Assembly (NCBI GenBank): GCA_002292855.1
Contig: DBBY01000033.1
Coordinates: forward strand, 3,070 to 12,195
Reading direction: 5' to 3'
Origin: Flavobacteriales bacterium UBA972
GTDB taxonomy: Bacteria; Bacteroidota; Bacteroidia; Flavobacteriales; Schleiferiaceae
DNA length: 9,126 bases
In this document: piece after piece, positions 1-6,764 of the stretch
Position numbering within the stretch: position 1 is the first letter of the stretch
Layout of the letters: each line of letters starts with the position of its first letter
The notes under the pieces: model-generated
Databases searched by the model: none
What the model was told of the DNA's origin: nothing
The model's input: only the letters and a program-made list of their open reading frames with translations
Made by a program: the position numbers and the translations under genes

Positions 1-899
1 ATGAGCAGGCCAATGCCCATGAGCAGCGCAAAAAGAACCGTTTGAAGGGCCAGTGGCTTCAGGAGCTTGTCGAATTCTGCCGGAGAACGAGCCTTCCAAC
101 CCTTCCATGCGGTCTCGGCCATCAAGGGCAGGGTCGCCGCAAACAAAAAGCTGCGGCTGCAGGTGACGGGCGCCTGCAGCAAAACAAAAAGAATCGCAGC
201 CAGCCATCCCTGAAAGAGCAGGAGCAGCTGGTAAAGTTTGGCCATGGACAAACCCATTTTGCCAGCAAGGGTATTCTTACCCGCTGCTCGGTCGGTCTCG
301 ATGTCGCGCATGTTGTTCAAATTCAGTACTCCCGCCGCAAAAAGGCCAACAGCGAGCCCGGGGAGCAGCATCAGCCAATCCCATGCTTGGGTTTGAAGAA
401 AGTACGAACCCGCCAAGCCAACCGGTCCAAAGAATACAATGACAAAGAGGTCACCGAGTCCGCGGTAGCCATAGGCCGCACGCCCCATGGTATAGCCGCG
501 CGCGCTGCAGATGGCAGCTGCGCCGAGCACCAAGTAGCCTAAGAGGTAGCCCACAGGCATTCCGCGGGTTCCCCACCACGAGGTCGCTGCCGTAAGCACC
601 GCGGCAAGGATCGTCACCCCGAGAACGGCGCGGCGCATTGAGGCTACCGAGATGGCTCCGCTCGCCACTGCGCGCTGCTCTGCGTCCGCGGCGCGGTGCT
701 CGTCGGCACCTTTGAGGCTGTCGCCCAAGTCGTTCGCGAGATTCGACAAAATTTGGTAGGCCGTGGCCGTCGCTAAGGTCAGAACCAGCAGCAGCACATC
801 AAAGTAGCCGCGGTCGGCGGCGATCAAGGTTCCGAGGACAATGGTCGCCCACGCCAACGGAAGGGTTCGGGGCCTCATCGCCCCAATCCAAGGACTCAT
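1..899 (-). CDS. menA: 1,4-dihydroxy-2-naphthoate polyprenyltransferase, 3' end cut by window edge
   Basis: MenA is a membrane UbiA-family enzyme that attaches the polyprenyl side chain to 1,4-dihydroxy-2-naphthoate, giving demethylmenaquinone. The frame reads from ATG at 899 to the window edge without a stop (299 complete residues). The first prenyl-diphosphate/Mg2+ site is visible as NLANDLGDSLKGAD (about residues 53-66), preceded by the MenA-like N-terminus MRPRTLP. The second is NNMRDIETDRAAGKNTLAGK (from residue 195, with Asp199 and Asp203). Between and after them run hydrophobic segments rich in Leu, Ala and Gly, as expected for a polytopic protein. Family members are about 300 residues, so only the last few residues are probably missing. 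The ATG overlaps the menB stop by 4 nt (ATGA at 899-896), which implies translational coupling. It is the last visible gene of the men operon. The family assignment is firm; prenyl chain length cannot be read from sequence. Confidence 0.95.
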   Translation of the reverse strand, partial: MSPWIGAMRPRTLPLAWATIVLGTLIAADRGYFDVLLLVLTLATATAYQILSNLANDLGDSLKGADEHRAADAEQRAVASGAISVASMRRAVLGVTILAAVLTAATSWWGTRGMPVGYLLGYLVLGAAAICSARGYTMGRAAYGYRGLGDLFVIVFFGPVGLAGSYFLQTQAWDWLMLLPGLAVGLFAAGVLNLNNMRDIETDRAAGKNTLAGKMGLSMAKLYQLLLLFQGWLAAILFVLLQAPVTCSRSFLFAATLPLMAETAWKGWKARSPAEFDKLLKPLALQTVLFALLMGIGLL

Positions 900-1717
900 G
901 GGAACATAGGAAACTTACCAAAGTCGGGATCACGCTTCTCCAAAAAGGCTTTTTTGCCCTCTTGCGCCTCCTCCATGAGGTAGTACATCAAGGTGGCGTC
1001 GCCGGCAAACTCCATGAGTCCGCGCTGCCCGTCGAGCTCCGCATTGAGCCCGCGCTTGATCATGCGAAGGGCCATTGGGGAGAGCATCATCATCTGGCGG
1101 CACCAGTCCACCACGGTGCTCTCGAGGTCTTCGAGCGGAACCACTTTATTCACCATGCCCATGTCAAAGGCCTCCTGGGCCGTGTACTGCTGGCAAAGGA
1201 ACCAAATTTCGCGCGCCTTCTTTTGACCCACGTGCCGAGCGAGGTAGCTCGAGCCAAAACCTGCATCAAAACTACCCACCCGCGGACCGGTCTGGCCGAA
1301 TCGAGCATTGTCTGAAGCCACGGTAAGGTCGCAAACCACATGCAGCACGTGGCCTCCACCGATTGCGTAGCCGTTTACCATGGCAAGAACCGGCTTGGGA
1401 ATTTCGCGAATGCGTTTGTGCAGGTCGAGTACATTCAGGCGCGGAACGCCGTCTTCGCCGACGTAGCCTCCAACCCCTTTGACGTTTTGGTCTCCCCCGC
1501 TGCAAAAAGCCTTATCGCCTTCACCCGTGAGCACCACCACGCGCACGTCGCTGCGCTCGCGGCAAATGTCAAAGGCCTCAATCATCTGCGTATTGGTCTC
1601 TGGCCTAAAGGCGTTGTAAACCTGCGGACGGTTGATGGTAACCTTGGCTATGCCCTCAAAAAATTCAAATTTGATGTCGGAATACTCCTTGATGGGGGTC
1701 CATGCGATGTTCTTCAT
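896..1717 (-). CDS. menB: 1,4-dihydroxy-2-naphthoyl-CoA synthase
   Basis: MenB is a crotonase-fold enzyme that cyclises o-succinylbenzoyl-CoA to 1,4-dihydroxy-2-naphthoyl-CoA in the cytoplasm. The 273-residue product matches the usual family length. Visible motifs are the oxyanion/CoA loop CSGGDQNVKG (residues 72-81), YAIGGGHVLHVVCDL (117-131) and FGQTGPRVGSFD (140-151), where Ser149 and Asp151 are the conserved active-site pair. Gly144 sits where bicarbonate-dependent (type I, E. coli-like) MenB has Gly and the M. tuberculosis type has Asp, so a type I enzyme is inferred. The C-terminus KRDPDFGKFP is typical. The reading frame is open upstream to 1897, but that extension lies inside menD in another frame and does not resemble MenB. 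The ATG at 1717, 13 nt after the menD stop, gives the family N-terminus. No Shine-Dalgarno sequence is seen. Its stop overlaps the menA start. Confidence 0.97.
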   Translation of the reverse strand: MKNIAWTPIKEYSDIKFEFFEGIAKVTINRPQVYNAFRPETNTQMIEAFDICRERSDVRVVVLTGEGDKAFCSGGDQNVKGVGGYVGEDGVPRLNVLDLHKRIREIPKPVLAMVNGYAIGGGHVLHVVCDLTVASDNARFGQTGPRVGSFDAGFGSSYLARHVGQKKAREIWFLCQQYTAQEAFDMGMVNKVVPLEDLESTVVDWCRQMMMLSPMALRMIKRGLNAELDGQRGLMEFAGDATLMYYLMEEAQEGKKAFLEKRDPDFGKFPMFP

Positions 1718-1730
1718 AGTGGGATCAAAA

Positions 1731-3320
1731 TTAGGCTCCAAATCGACCCTTCCAGGCTTTTTCTGAAGCATCCGGGTCGGTAAAAAGTTCCAAAACGGCC
1801 GGGCCGAAATCACTAATGAACGAGGGCCAAGCAGCCTCAAATTCAACAATATTGCCCGCACTTCGGTAGCTAAATCCTTGATTTTCTGCGGACGCACCTA
1901 CGTTTCGTCGGTGGCGAAAGCCGAAATTTCGGTCCAAGAGTCCGCTAGCCCGGGGACCCTCGATCCATTGAAAAATTTGCCCACCCTGGTTGTTGACCAC
2001 GACTACCTTGAGGGCCGGGAGTGCGTCATAGGCCAAGCCTGCCCCGCCGTCGTACAAGAACGATAATTCGCCGGTGACCAAGAGGGTGGGTCGCTGGGAG
2101 GCCCACATAGACCCCAAGGCCGTCGAGGTCTGACCGTCGATTCCGCTGACGCCGCGGTTGCCAAAATGCCGAATGCCGGGGGCGTAGAGGCCCTGACCCC
2201 ATAAAAAGTTGGCATAGCGTATGGGCGTAGAGTTGCCCCAATGCAGATCCCAATCCGAGCTAATTTTTTGAGCGATGGCCCGATGTACCGCCATGTCCTG
2301 CCAGCCCTCGGATGCCGCAGCACTGCGGCGGCGTGGCGCCCAGGGAGAACCCAAGTCCGGAGCTTGGTCGGCGAGATCCTTGAGTGCGTCGTAGGGATGG
2401 GCATAGCTGCGAGACTGGACTGAGCCAAATAAATCAGGCAGGGGGTCGCGCGGGCCGATGACCCAATGCCTGCAGCCTTTGAGCTTGGCCTTGGCATTCT
2501 TGGCTACCCAAGCGCCTCCGATGCTCACCACCGCATCAAGGTCAGGAAGACCCAGTTCCAGAGTGTCTTCGAGCTGCTCCGCCGCGTCGCTGGGCAGTTG
2601 GCTCAGGGGCTCCGCCGCAATCATCCATCCCTTGCGAGCCAGTTCGCGCACCGCGGGTTCCGCGTCGCCCCACGATGGGTTCCACTGACCGACCACCAGT
2701 AAGGGGCGCTTGGCGTGGCGCACCAAATCGGGGAGCTCAAGGTTCAACGGCTCGACAGCCAAGGCTTGATCGCCTAAGGACCCAGCAGCTCGAGGCGGGA
2801 CGACTTCATAGAGCGGCTCAGCCATCGGCACGTTCAAGTGAACCGGCCCAAACTTTAGTGAGGCAAGGGCCTGATCCACCACCGCAGCATTCCATTCTAA
2901 AGTCTGGTCCAGGTTAAGTAAGCCCTTACCGACAAGGTGGTCGTCAAAAATCCGCTCTTGGCGAATGCTTTGCCCCTGGCCGTTGTCGATTAAGGCAGCA
3001 GGGCGGTCGGCCGTAACAACAAGCAGCGCGACCTGCTGGTAAAAGGCTTCTGCAACCGCTGGCCCAAAATTCAGGGCCGCCGTACCGCTAGTACAGACGG
3101 CAAAGGCAGGCTTGCCCGCGGCAATGGCGGCTCCGAGGGCCCAGTGCGCGGCACTGCGCTCGTCGAGCAGCACCTGGTTTGGAGCCTCAAGATCCCTAAA
3201 GGCAAGGACTAAGGGCGCGCAACGGCTGCCGGGCGAGGCAACCCATCCTGCCCAATCCAAGCGGGCAAAACGATCGCGAAGCATTCCCGCTATCTGGGAA
3301 GACGTTGTTTTTGTTTTCAC
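1731..3320 (-). CDS. menD: 2-succinyl-5-enolpyruvyl-6-hydroxy-3-cyclohexene-1-carboxylate (SEPHCHC) synthase
   Basis: MenD is a thiamine-diphosphate enzyme that joins 2-oxoglutarate (decarboxylated) to isochorismate, giving SEPHCHC. The 529-residue product shows the N-terminal substrate/cofactor motif SPGSR (residues 29-33), the ThDP-activating glutamate in LLDERSAAH (Glu54; Glu55 in E. coli), TSGTAALN, TADRP and QSIRQ. The C-terminal cofactor domain carries GNRGVSGIDG, then GELSFLYD, then VVVNNQGGQIFQW. I chose GTG at 3320 as start. It overlaps the menF stop as GTGA, and it puts the catalytic Glu one residue from its E. coli position. A longer start at 3371 would add 17 residues lying inside menF with no family resemblance. 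The residue at the usual Mg2+-ligand aspartate (E. coli GDLS) is Glu418 here, a conservative change. The asparagines at 443-444 are kept. Confidence 0.96.
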   Translation of the reverse strand: MKTKTTSSQIAGMLRDRFARLDWAGWVASPGSRCAPLVLAFRDLEAPNQVLLDERSAAHWALGAAIAAGKPAFAVCTSGTAALNFGPAVAEAFYQQVALLVVTADRPAALIDNGQGQSIRQERIFDDHLVGKGLLNLDQTLEWNAAVVDQALASLKFGPVHLNVPMAEPLYEVVPPRAAGSLGDQALAVEPLNLELPDLVRHAKRPLLVVGQWNPSWGDAEPAVRELARKGWMIAAEPLSQLPSDAAEQLEDTLELGLPDLDAVVSIGGAWVAKNAKAKLKGCRHWVIGPRDPLPDLFGSVQSRSYAHPYDALKDLADQAPDLGSPWAPRRRSAAASEGWQDMAVHRAIAQKISSDWDLHWGNSTPIRYANFLWGQGLYAPGIRHFGNRGVSGIDGQTSTALGSMWASQRPTLLVTGELSFLYDGGAGLAYDALPALKVVVVNNQGGQIFQWIEGPRASGLLDRNFGFRHRRNVGASAENQGFSYRSAGNIVEFEAAWPSFISDFGPAVLELFTDPDASEKAWKGRFGA

Positions 3321-4294
3321 CCGATTAAAACGCTTTCGAGCGTGCGAAGTTTTTGCTCGGTTTCTACCCACTCTCCCTCGGGGTCAGACTTGGCGGTAAT
3401 TCCACCGCCGGCGTAGCCAAGAAGTCCGTCGGAGCCCCATTCTACGCAGCGCAGGGTGACATAAAAAACCGACCGCTCTGCACCGGACCAGCCAAAATAG
3501 CCCGAGTAATTGCGTCGGCTGTAGCCCTCGTGCAGGCGAATGAAGGCCTGAGACTGCGCCCGCGGAAGGCCGCCCACCGCAGGAGTCGGATGCAGGGCCA
3601 TAGCGACTTCCCAGGCACTAATGGTCGAATGCAGACCGGTAATGTGGCTGCACAAATGCTCTACAGGGCCCGCCTGCAGTACCGTAGGACCGTCGATTTC
3701 GAGGGACTGCAGCCCAAGCGCTTGAAGCATTTGAACGATGTCTTTGGTCACCACGTGCTGTTCCTCGCGCTCCTTGAGGCCCCAAACGCCTTCACTGCCA
3801 AGCAGACGGGTACCCGCCAGAGACATGGTTCGCACAACCTGGCCCTGAACCTCGGTCAGGCACTCTGGGGTTGCTCCCATCCAAATGCTTGCTCCCGGGG
3901 CACGGAGCAAAAAAACAGTGGCCCTAGGGTAGGCCTCCGAGAGGCGTTCAAAGGCCTCGAGGGGCTGCACTGAACTGCTCGGGTAGGCCCTGGTGCGAGA
4001 CAAAACGACCTTCTCCACCACGCCGTCAAGGCAGGCCTGACGCGCCTGCTCGACAAGATGCCGGTAGTCTTCTTCGCTGTGGGAGTTCTGGGGAGCAATC
4101 GCTGGCAGCGCGCTGCGCTCCAAAGCCCCTGCGATCCAACGACGACCCTCTAGGCCTTCGCCCCGTGGAATGGCCTCAAACCGCTCTAGAAGTCCGCTAA
4201 ATTGGGCGATGCCAAAGTTGCCGCTGTCGGAGGGTCGAAGTTCCCAAGCCTTTGGCGCCGAGCCTGACTCGCGAATCAAGGCAAACCCGCTCAC
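3317..4294 (-). CDS. menF: isochorismate synthase (menaquinone pathway)
   Basis: This enzyme converts chorismate to isochorismate with Mg2+, the first committed step of menaquinone synthesis. It belongs to the chorismate-binding (MST) family. The 325-residue product shows KVVLSR with the catalytic Lys95, GATPE with the likely general acid Glu144, SLAGT, KEREEQHVVTKDI, VEHLCSHI, LHPTPAVGGLP, RNYSGYFGW and the C-terminal YAGGGITAKSDPEGEW Mg2+/substrate region. The Lys-to-Glu spacing (49) matches E. coli MenF (K190/E240). It is about 100 residues shorter than E. coli MenF; the shortage is in the less conserved N-terminal part, and the chorismate-binding core is complete. Position between menI and menD argues for MenF rather than a siderophore EntC or an anthranilate/PABA synthase. 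The start is GTG at 4294, overlapping the menI stop (GTGA); the menD start overlaps its own stop in the same way. Confidence 0.94.
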   Translation of the reverse strand: MSGFALIRESGSAPKAWELRPSDSGNFGIAQFSGLLERFEAIPRGEGLEGRRWIAGALERSALPAIAPQNSHSEEDYRHLVEQARQACLDGVVEKVVLSRTRAYPSSSVQPLEAFERLSEAYPRATVFLLRAPGASIWMGATPECLTEVQGQVVRTMSLAGTRLLGSEGVWGLKEREEQHVVTKDIVQMLQALGLQSLEIDGPTVLQAGPVEHLCSHITGLHSTISAWEVAMALHPTPAVGGLPRAQSQAFIRLHEGYSRRNYSGYFGWSGAERSVFYVTLRCVEWGSDGLLGYAGGGITAKSDPEGEWVETEQKLRTLESVLIG

Positions 4295-4725
4295 TCGTGC
4301 TGCTTGTGCACCCGCGGCACAATCGCGTTGGTCATTTTTACAAACGAAACGAGCTTGCCTGCATCGTCCACAACCCGAATTTCAAGCACGTGCGTACTGC
4401 GTCCGCGGTGCAAAAAAGTGGCTGTTCCGTGAACAAATCCGCCTCGCGCACTGCGCACGTGGTTGGCCGCGATCTCGAGCCCTACGGCTACAAAATTCTG
4501 CGGGTCGTCCAAAAAAATCTGCGATGCTGCACTTCCCGCAGTCTCGGCAAGGGCCACTGTGGCTCCGCCGTGAAGCAGTCCGAGGGGCTGCATATGCCCG
4601 GGAGTTACGGGCATGCGGACGGTCAGTGAGGATTCGGTCATGGCCATGTATTCGATCCCGAGGGTCTGCATCAAAGTGCCCTCGCGGCGGCGGTTTAGTT
4701 CGGCCAAAATTTCAGGGTGCGTCAT
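4291..4725 (-). CDS. menI: hotdog-fold thioesterase, probable 1,4-dihydroxy-2-naphthoyl-CoA hydrolase
   Basis: The 144-residue product is a PaaI/YdiI-type hotdog thioesterase. It has GHMQPLGLLHGGATVALAET (residues 43-62), with the oxyanion-hole HGG (His52) and the putative catalytic Glu61, matching His54 and Glu63 of E. coli YdiI/MenI. VGLEIAANHVRSARGG-type sequence and a VHGTATFLHRGRSTHVLEI strand region follow. YdiI hydrolyses DHNA-CoA to DHNA, the step between MenB and MenA. Being the first gene of a men operon, coupled to menF by a GTGA overlap, makes this role likely here; biochemical specificity in this family is broad, so the function is inferred from context. The ATG at 4725 is the only reasonable start and gives family length. 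A partial TAnnTTTG-type element lies just upstream. Confidence 0.88.
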   Translation of the reverse strand: MTHPEILAELNRRREGTLMQTLGIEYMAMTESSLTVRMPVTPGHMQPLGLLHGGATVALAETAGSAASQIFLDDPQNFVAVGLEIAANHVRSARGGFVHGTATFLHRGRSTHVLEIRVVDDAGKLVSFVKMTNAIVPRVHKQHE

Positions 4726-4731
4726 GGCCTG

Positions 4732-4739
4732 TAAAGATA
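4732..4739 (-). promoter_or_regulatory. possible -7 element for the men operon
   Basis: Read on the minus strand the sequence is TATCTTTA, seven of eight positions of the Bacteroidota -7 consensus TAnnTTTG. It lies 6 nt before the menI ATG, so transcription would start almost at the start codon (leaderless or nearly so). No clear -33 TTG is seen at the expected distance, so this is weak. It is recorded because this is the only non-coding gap ahead of the operon. Confidence 0.25.
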
Positions 4740-4750
4740 GGCACCGACTA

Positions 4751-4758
4751 TACCTTTG
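4751..4758 (+). promoter_or_regulatory. -7 promoter element for thrS
   Basis: TACCTTTG is a perfect match to the Bacteroidota primary-sigma -7 consensus TAnnTTTG, 27 nt ahead of the thrS ATG. It sits in the 60-nt divergent gap, and the predicted transcript start near 4764 would give a leader of about 20 nt. The upstream -33 TTG is not obvious. It also overlaps an in-frame TTG at 4756, which argues against that TTG being a start codon. Confidence 0.45.
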
Positions 4759-4785
4759 CCTCTTAACTTCAGTCGTAGCGAAGCA

Positions 4786-6720
4786 ATGCTTACCATAACC
4801 CTACCCGACGGCTCTGTCCGCTCCTATCCCGACGGTTCAACCGCCCTTCAGGTTGCCGAATCCATAAGCCGCGGACTCGCGCAAAACGCCCTAACTGCAA
4901 AGTGGAACGGGCAAAGCGTAGAACTCCATGAGGCCCTGAGCGGCAGCGGATCGCTCGTGTTTTTCACCTGGGATCAGCCCGAAGGCAAAGCTGCATTTTG
5001 GCACTCCTCGGCCCACGTGCTGGCGCAGAGCATTCTGCACTTTTACCCCGACGCGCTGCTCACCATCGGTCCCGCTATTGAGAACGGATTTTACTACGAC
5101 GTAGACTTTCGCGGAGCGGCATTTGGCGAAGGGGATTTTGAGAAGCTCGACAAGCAGATGCTCGAATTCGCACGTCAAAAATCCGAGTTCCGCAAGCGGT
5201 CGGTGACCAAGGCCGAGGCCATGACTGCCTATGCCCAAAATCCGTTTAAAACGGAGCTCATAGAGAACCTCGAAGACGGCAGCATCACCTTTTGCGACCA
5301 CGCCGACTTTACCGACCTATGCCGTGGCGGACACATTCCGAACACGGGCCTCATAAAGGCCATAAAGATCATGAAGGTGGCCGGTGCCTACTGGCGTGCC
5401 AACGACAAGAACCCCCAACTCACTCGAGTCTATGGAGTTTCGTTCCCAAAGGCCAGCATGCTCGAGGAGCACCTCGCCCTGCTCGAAGAGGCCAAAAAAC
5501 GCGACCACCGCAAACTAGGGCGCGAGCTAGAGCTTTTCACGTTTAGCCAAAAAGTGGGTCAAGGACTGCCCCTGTGGTTGCCCAAAGGCGCCGCACTGCG
5601 CGAGCGACTGGAGAACTTTTTGAAGGCTGCTCAAAAAAAAGCGGGCTACCTGCCCGTAATAACGCCCCACATTGCGAGCAAGGAGCTTTATGTGCTTTCG
5701 GGCCACTATGAGAAGTACGGCAAAGATTCCTTTCAGCCCATTCACACCCCCGAAGAAGGCGAGGAGTACCTGCTCAAGCCCATGAATTGCCCGCACCACT
5801 GCGAAATTTATAAGTCTCAGCCTCGCTCCTACCGCGACCTGCCGCTTCGCTTTGCCGAGTTTGGCACGGTGTACCGCTACGAGCAAAGTGGCGAGCTTCA
5901 CGGCCTGACTAGGGTGCGCGGATTCACCCAAGACGACGCCCACCTGTTTTGCACCCCAGACCAGCTCCTTGACGAGTTTTTGAAGGTCATTGACTTAGTG
6001 CTTTACATCTTTAAAACCCTTGACTTCCCGTCGTTTAAGGCGCAGGTAAGCCTGCGTGACCCCGACAACCCGAGCAAGTACATCGGCAGCGCAGAAAACT
6101 GGGAAAAGGCCGAGAAGGCTATTTTAGAGGCTGCTAAAATCAAGGAGCTTCCGCACGTTATTGAGTACGGAGAAGCCGCATTTTATGGGCCTAAACTCGA
6201 CTTTATGGTGCGCGACGCCATCGGCCGTGAATGGCAGCTCGGAACCATACAGGTGGACTACAATCTGCCCGAGCGCTTTGAACTCGAGTACAAAGGAGCC
6301 GACAACGAGATGCACCGCCCGGTCATGATTCACCGAGCGCCCTTTGGATCCATGGAGCGTTTTGTGGCCGTTCTCATTGAGCATTGCGGCGGAAACTTCC
6401 CCCTTTGGCTGACCCCAGAGCAGGCGGTGGTTCTCCCGGTATCGGAACGTTTCAACGAGTATGCGCAACAGGTTGTGAGTCTGCTCGAAATGTCCGATAT
6501 TCGCGCCCTCGTTGACGACCGGAATGAAAAGGTTGGTCGCAAAATCCGCGATGCGGAAATGCGTAAGGTCCCCTTCATGCTAGTGGTCGGCGAGAAAGAG
6601 CAGGAATCCCAAACTGTGTCGGTTCGCCGCCATGGAGAAGGAGACCTCGGAGCAGAGTCGCCCGCAGAATTTGCGGAGCGCGTTCGTGCCGAGGTAGCCC
6701 AACGGCTAAGCGCTCTTTGA
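4786..6720 (+). CDS. thrS: threonyl-tRNA synthetase
   Basis: This class II aminoacyl-tRNA synthetase charges tRNA-Thr. The 644-residue product is full length (E. coli 642). The order is a TGS domain (about 1-60, starting MLTITLPDGSVRSYPDG), then the second additional/editing domain with HSSAH (His73, His77) and CRGGH (Cys179, His183) that clears Ser-tRNA-Thr. Next come the catalytic core with zinc ligands Cys335 (MNCPHH), His386 (DDAHLF) and His516 (MIHRAP), motif 2 (RFAEFGTVYRYE) and motif 3 (GSMERF), and last an anticodon-binding domain from about residue 545. The start is ATG at 4786; a TTG at 4756 in frame would fall in the promoter element and adds non-family residues. No Shine-Dalgarno sequence is visible. 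It heads the thrS-infC-rpmI-rplT cluster; infC follows within about 30 nt, so co-transcription is likely. Confidence 0.98.
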   Translation: MLTITLPDGSVRSYPDGSTALQVAESISRGLAQNALTAKWNGQSVELHEALSGSGSLVFFTWDQPEGKAAFWHSSAHVLAQSILHFYPDALLTIGPAIENGFYYDVDFRGAAFGEGDFEKLDKQMLEFARQKSEFRKRSVTKAEAMTAYAQNPFKTELIENLEDGSITFCDHADFTDLCRGGHIPNTGLIKAIKIMKVAGAYWRANDKNPQLTRVYGVSFPKASMLEEHLALLEEAKKRDHRKLGRELELFTFSQKVGQGLPLWLPKGAALRERLENFLKAAQKKAGYLPVITPHIASKELYVLSGHYEKYGKDSFQPIHTPEEGEEYLLKPMNCPHHCEIYKSQPRSYRDLPLRFAEFGTVYRYEQSGELHGLTRVRGFTQDDAHLFCTPDQLLDEFLKVIDLVLYIFKTLDFPSFKAQVSLRDPDNPSKYIGSAENWEKAEKAILEAAKIKELPHVIEYGEAAFYGPKLDFMVRDAIGREWQLGTIQVDYNLPERFELEYKGADNEMHRPVMIHRAPFGSMERFVAVLIEHCGGNFPLWLTPEQAVVLPVSERFNEYAQQVVSLLEMSDIRALVDDRNEKVGRKIRDAEMRKVPFMLVVGEKEQESQTVSVRRHGEGDLGAESPAEFAERVRAEVAQRLSAL

Positions 6721-6728
6721 GCCGTTTA

Positions 6729-6764
6729 ATGAATTTAAATACTGAACCTTCTGAGGAACAATAA
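6729..6764 (+). other. mini-ORF (11 codons) and GAGGAA element ahead of and overlapping the infC start region
   Basis: Nine bases after the thrS stop an ATG opens the reading MNLNTEPSEEQ and ends at TAA (6762-6764). Near its end lies GAGGAA (6753-6758), a Shine-Dalgarno-like string not seen before the neighbouring genes. The IF-3 reading frame is the +1 frame relative to this mini-ORF, and it resumes at AAA 6763 if one base is skipped at the TAA. This may be chance, a leader peptide, or the trace of a small indel. There is no direct sign that it is translated. Confidence 0.2.

Noticed and set aside
42..542. Open frame of 166 codons on the plus strand at the left edge
   Set aside because: It is antisense to menA, which carries both prenyltransferase motifs on the minus strand; the plus-strand product is low-complexity and unlike any family.
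1267..1274. TAGTTTTG on the minus strand within menB
   Set aside because: It matches the -7 consensus but is mid-gene with no downstream start nearby (menA starts over 360 nt later).
1726..1733. TAATTTTG on the minus strand, matching TAnnTTTG just before menB
   Set aside because: It overlaps the menD stop inside a tightly packed operon and no -33 TTG lies at the expected distance. A chance match is likely, although an internal menB promoter cannot be excluded.
1718..1897. Sixty-codon N-terminal extension of the menB reading frame
   Set aside because: It lies inside the 3' end of menD in another frame, has no MenB resemblance, and ATG 1717 gives the normal family N-terminus and length.
3321..3371. 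Longer menD start at 3371
   Set aside because: The 17 extra residues are encoded within menF and look unlike MenD. GTG 3320 forms a GTGA overlap and places the catalytic Glu as in E. coli.
3353..3973. Long open frame of 206 codons on the plus strand antisense to menF
   Set aside because: It is a shadow frame of a well-supported gene in GC-rich DNA; its protein shows no recognisable domain. The same holds for 4170-4766 and 1340-1783 on the plus strand and 2003-2497 on the minus strand.
4756..4785. In-frame TTG start for thrS at 4756
   Set aside because: It falls within the TACCTTTG promoter element; the ThrRS family N-terminus begins at ATG 4786.
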